Assembly (NCBI GenBank): GCA_049276515.1
Contig: JBASWO010000075.1
Span: 1 to 6,888 of the forward strand
Direction: 5' to 3'
Source of the DNA: JAATFY01 sp049276515
GTDB lineage: Bacteria > Pseudomonadota > Alphaproteobacteria > UBA9219
Length of the DNA: 6,888 nucleotides
Part shown: in pieces, positions 6,145 to 6,888 of the stretch
How the letters are laid out: each line of letters starts with the position of its first letter
Numbering within the stretch: position 1 is the stretch's first letter
Program-made: the position numbers and the translations under genes
Notes under the pieces: model-generated
Seen by the model: the letters and a program-made list of their open reading frames with translations, nothing else
The model's database searches: none
Told to the model about the DNA's origin: nothing

Positions 6145-6813
6145 TTAGAGCTGAAAAAGCGGGGTTGGAAGTTGTGGGATAAGATTTTTTCTTACCAAAA
6201 TCTCATGCGCCATTATGTCATTGCCGCCATCGCTTTCACTGCCAGCGCGCACTAAATAAGCAGGGCTTGTGAAGTCTCGAATGGTAACTTCTTCAGGATC
6301 ACCTTTCTCAATAGGTGTTCTGCGCGCAAATGTAATGATAACTTTTGCACCACTACGCTCAGCAGCATCGCGCCATGCATTTTCTACAAAATGTAAATTG
6401 CTAGTTCTAAACTTTTCAAACCCTTCAGTAAAAGAAAGTGCCGTTAGGATGGGTGAGGGTGCATTAAAGACATAGCAAATGACCAAAAGATCTGTGGGGA
6501 TAGTCACTTTTAAGAAATCATCCCCATCATTATACTGCCCCTTTTGGGTGAGTAATTTTCCTGCTTTGGAAGCAATATTAAGCGGCGTCAGTGTAAAGTC
6601 TCTGGAAATTTCTATGCCCTGACGCCAGCATAACTCCATTGCATAATGCAACCATTCCACATCATCTTCATGCAAAGAGCAGGCTTGATAGTTTGCACCA
6701 ACCAAAGTGATATGACGTATATGGGCTTTATCGGCGTCAGCGGTCGCAAAATCTTCGCGTAAGCTGCGAACCTCTTCTGGCTCATGACCTGATCTAAAAA
6801 CAACACGATCCAT
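6145..6813 (-). CDS. Conserved-looking hypothetical protein, 222 residues, function unknown
   Basis: I do not recognise this protein. It appears soluble: no signal peptide and no long membrane segment. Hydrophobic strand-like runs, HITLVGAN (34-41), DLLVICYVFN (108-117) and AKVIITFA (156-163), alternate with charged helical stretches, which suggests an alpha/beta fold. The run from DLLVICYVFN through ENAWRDAAERSGAKVIITFA (144-163) vaguely recalls the later motifs of class I methyltransferases, but there is no convincing glycine-rich SAM-binding loop. I chose the ATG at 6813 because GGAAA (6823-6819 on the minus strand) lies five bases upstream; the frame can also open at a TTG at 6825, giving four more residues. 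It converges on the AmgK-like gene with 12 bases between stop codons. It looks somewhat AT-richer than its neighbours: hand counts give 26, 21 and 25 G+C per 60 in the lines starting 6301, 6361 and 6481. Confidence 0.75.
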   Translation of the reverse strand: MDRVVFRSGHEPEEVRSLREDFATADADKAHIRHITLVGANYQACSLHEDDVEWLHYAMELCWRQGIEISRDFTLTPLNIASKAGKLLTQKGQYNDGDDFLKVTIPTDLLVICYVFNAPSPILTALSFTEGFEKFRTSNLHFVENAWRDAAERSGAKVIITFARRTPIEKGDPEEVTIRDFTSPAYLVRAGSESDGGNDIMAHEILVRKNLIPQLPTPLFQL

Positions 6814-6818
6814 AATGG

Positions 6819-6823
6819 TTTCC
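6819..6823 (-). promoter_or_regulatory. Shine-Dalgarno-like site deciding the start of the hypothetical gene
   Basis: On the minus strand GGAAA is followed by CCATT and then ATG at 6813. This favours the ATG over the in-frame TTG at 6825, which would lie upstream of the site. The remaining bases to the right edge (6826-6888) are AT-rich and should hold the promoter. A TATAAA on the minus strand at 6887-6882 could be a -10 box, but its -35 would fall outside the window. Confidence 0.5.
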
Positions 6824-6888
6824 AATTAAAAATGAGCCCAATCTGCAAGAAAAAAATGAAATCTTATGAATTCCGCCACATTTTATAG

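Noticed and set aside
6133..6160. Bidirectional terminator between the convergent genes
   Set aside because: AGCT-TTAG-AGCT (6141-6152) gives only four pairs with no T-run on either strand. TAAGA/TCTTA at 6180-6194 is only five AT-rich pairs inside the coding region.
1..6888. Mobile element, CRISPR array, tRNA or rRNA gene
   Set aside because: I saw no transposase, inverted-repeat boundaries, regularly spaced repeats or cloverleaf-like sequence on either strand.

Overview
The window reads as a stretch of alphaproteobacterial chromosome of moderate G+C. The evidence is gene order and gene type: a phosphotransferase-system Enzyme I, then S-adenosylhomocysteine hydrolase, a membrane PAS-domain kinase-like protein, TsaE and an AmgK-type sugar kinase. 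From memory, this order (PTS genes, ahcY, PAS kinase, tsaE, phosphotransferase, then a nucleotidyltransferase and addB/addA) recurs in alphaproteobacteria. I cannot name the genus.

Layout. Bases 1-700 hold the C-terminal part of Enzyme I, cut by the left edge. Bases 763-2082 hold ahcY, in the short form that resembles the eukaryotic enzyme. A 110-base spacer (2083-2192) carries a long imperfect hairpin that is probably the ahcY terminator; its loop contains an exact copy, on the minus strand, of the octamer TTAACCAT described for CtrA in Caulobacter. Bases 2193-4655 encode an 820-residue protein with two membrane segments, four PAS-like units and a histidine-kinase core in which the phosphoacceptor His is Tyr, as in Caulobacter DivL. 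tsaE (4697-5155) and an AmgK-like kinase (5152-6132) follow and overlap by four bases. The last gene (6145-6813, minus strand) is convergent and unrecognised. No stretch over 300 bases lacks a gene.

How the genes may work together. Enzyme I feeds a regulatory PTS. AhcY removes the methyltransferase inhibitor SAH. The DivL-like protein probably acts in cell-cycle signalling. TsaE makes the t6A tRNA modification, and the AmgK-like protein phosphorylates amino sugars for cell-wall recycling. They look like housekeeping genes in a conserved neighbourhood rather than a single pathway. I see no mobile element, CRISPR array, RNA gene or obviously new defence-type system. The points most worth following are the kinase with no phosphoacceptor His, the CtrA-like octamer upstream of it, the short AhcY and the unknown convergent gene that sits where I would expect the murU/addB part of the locus.
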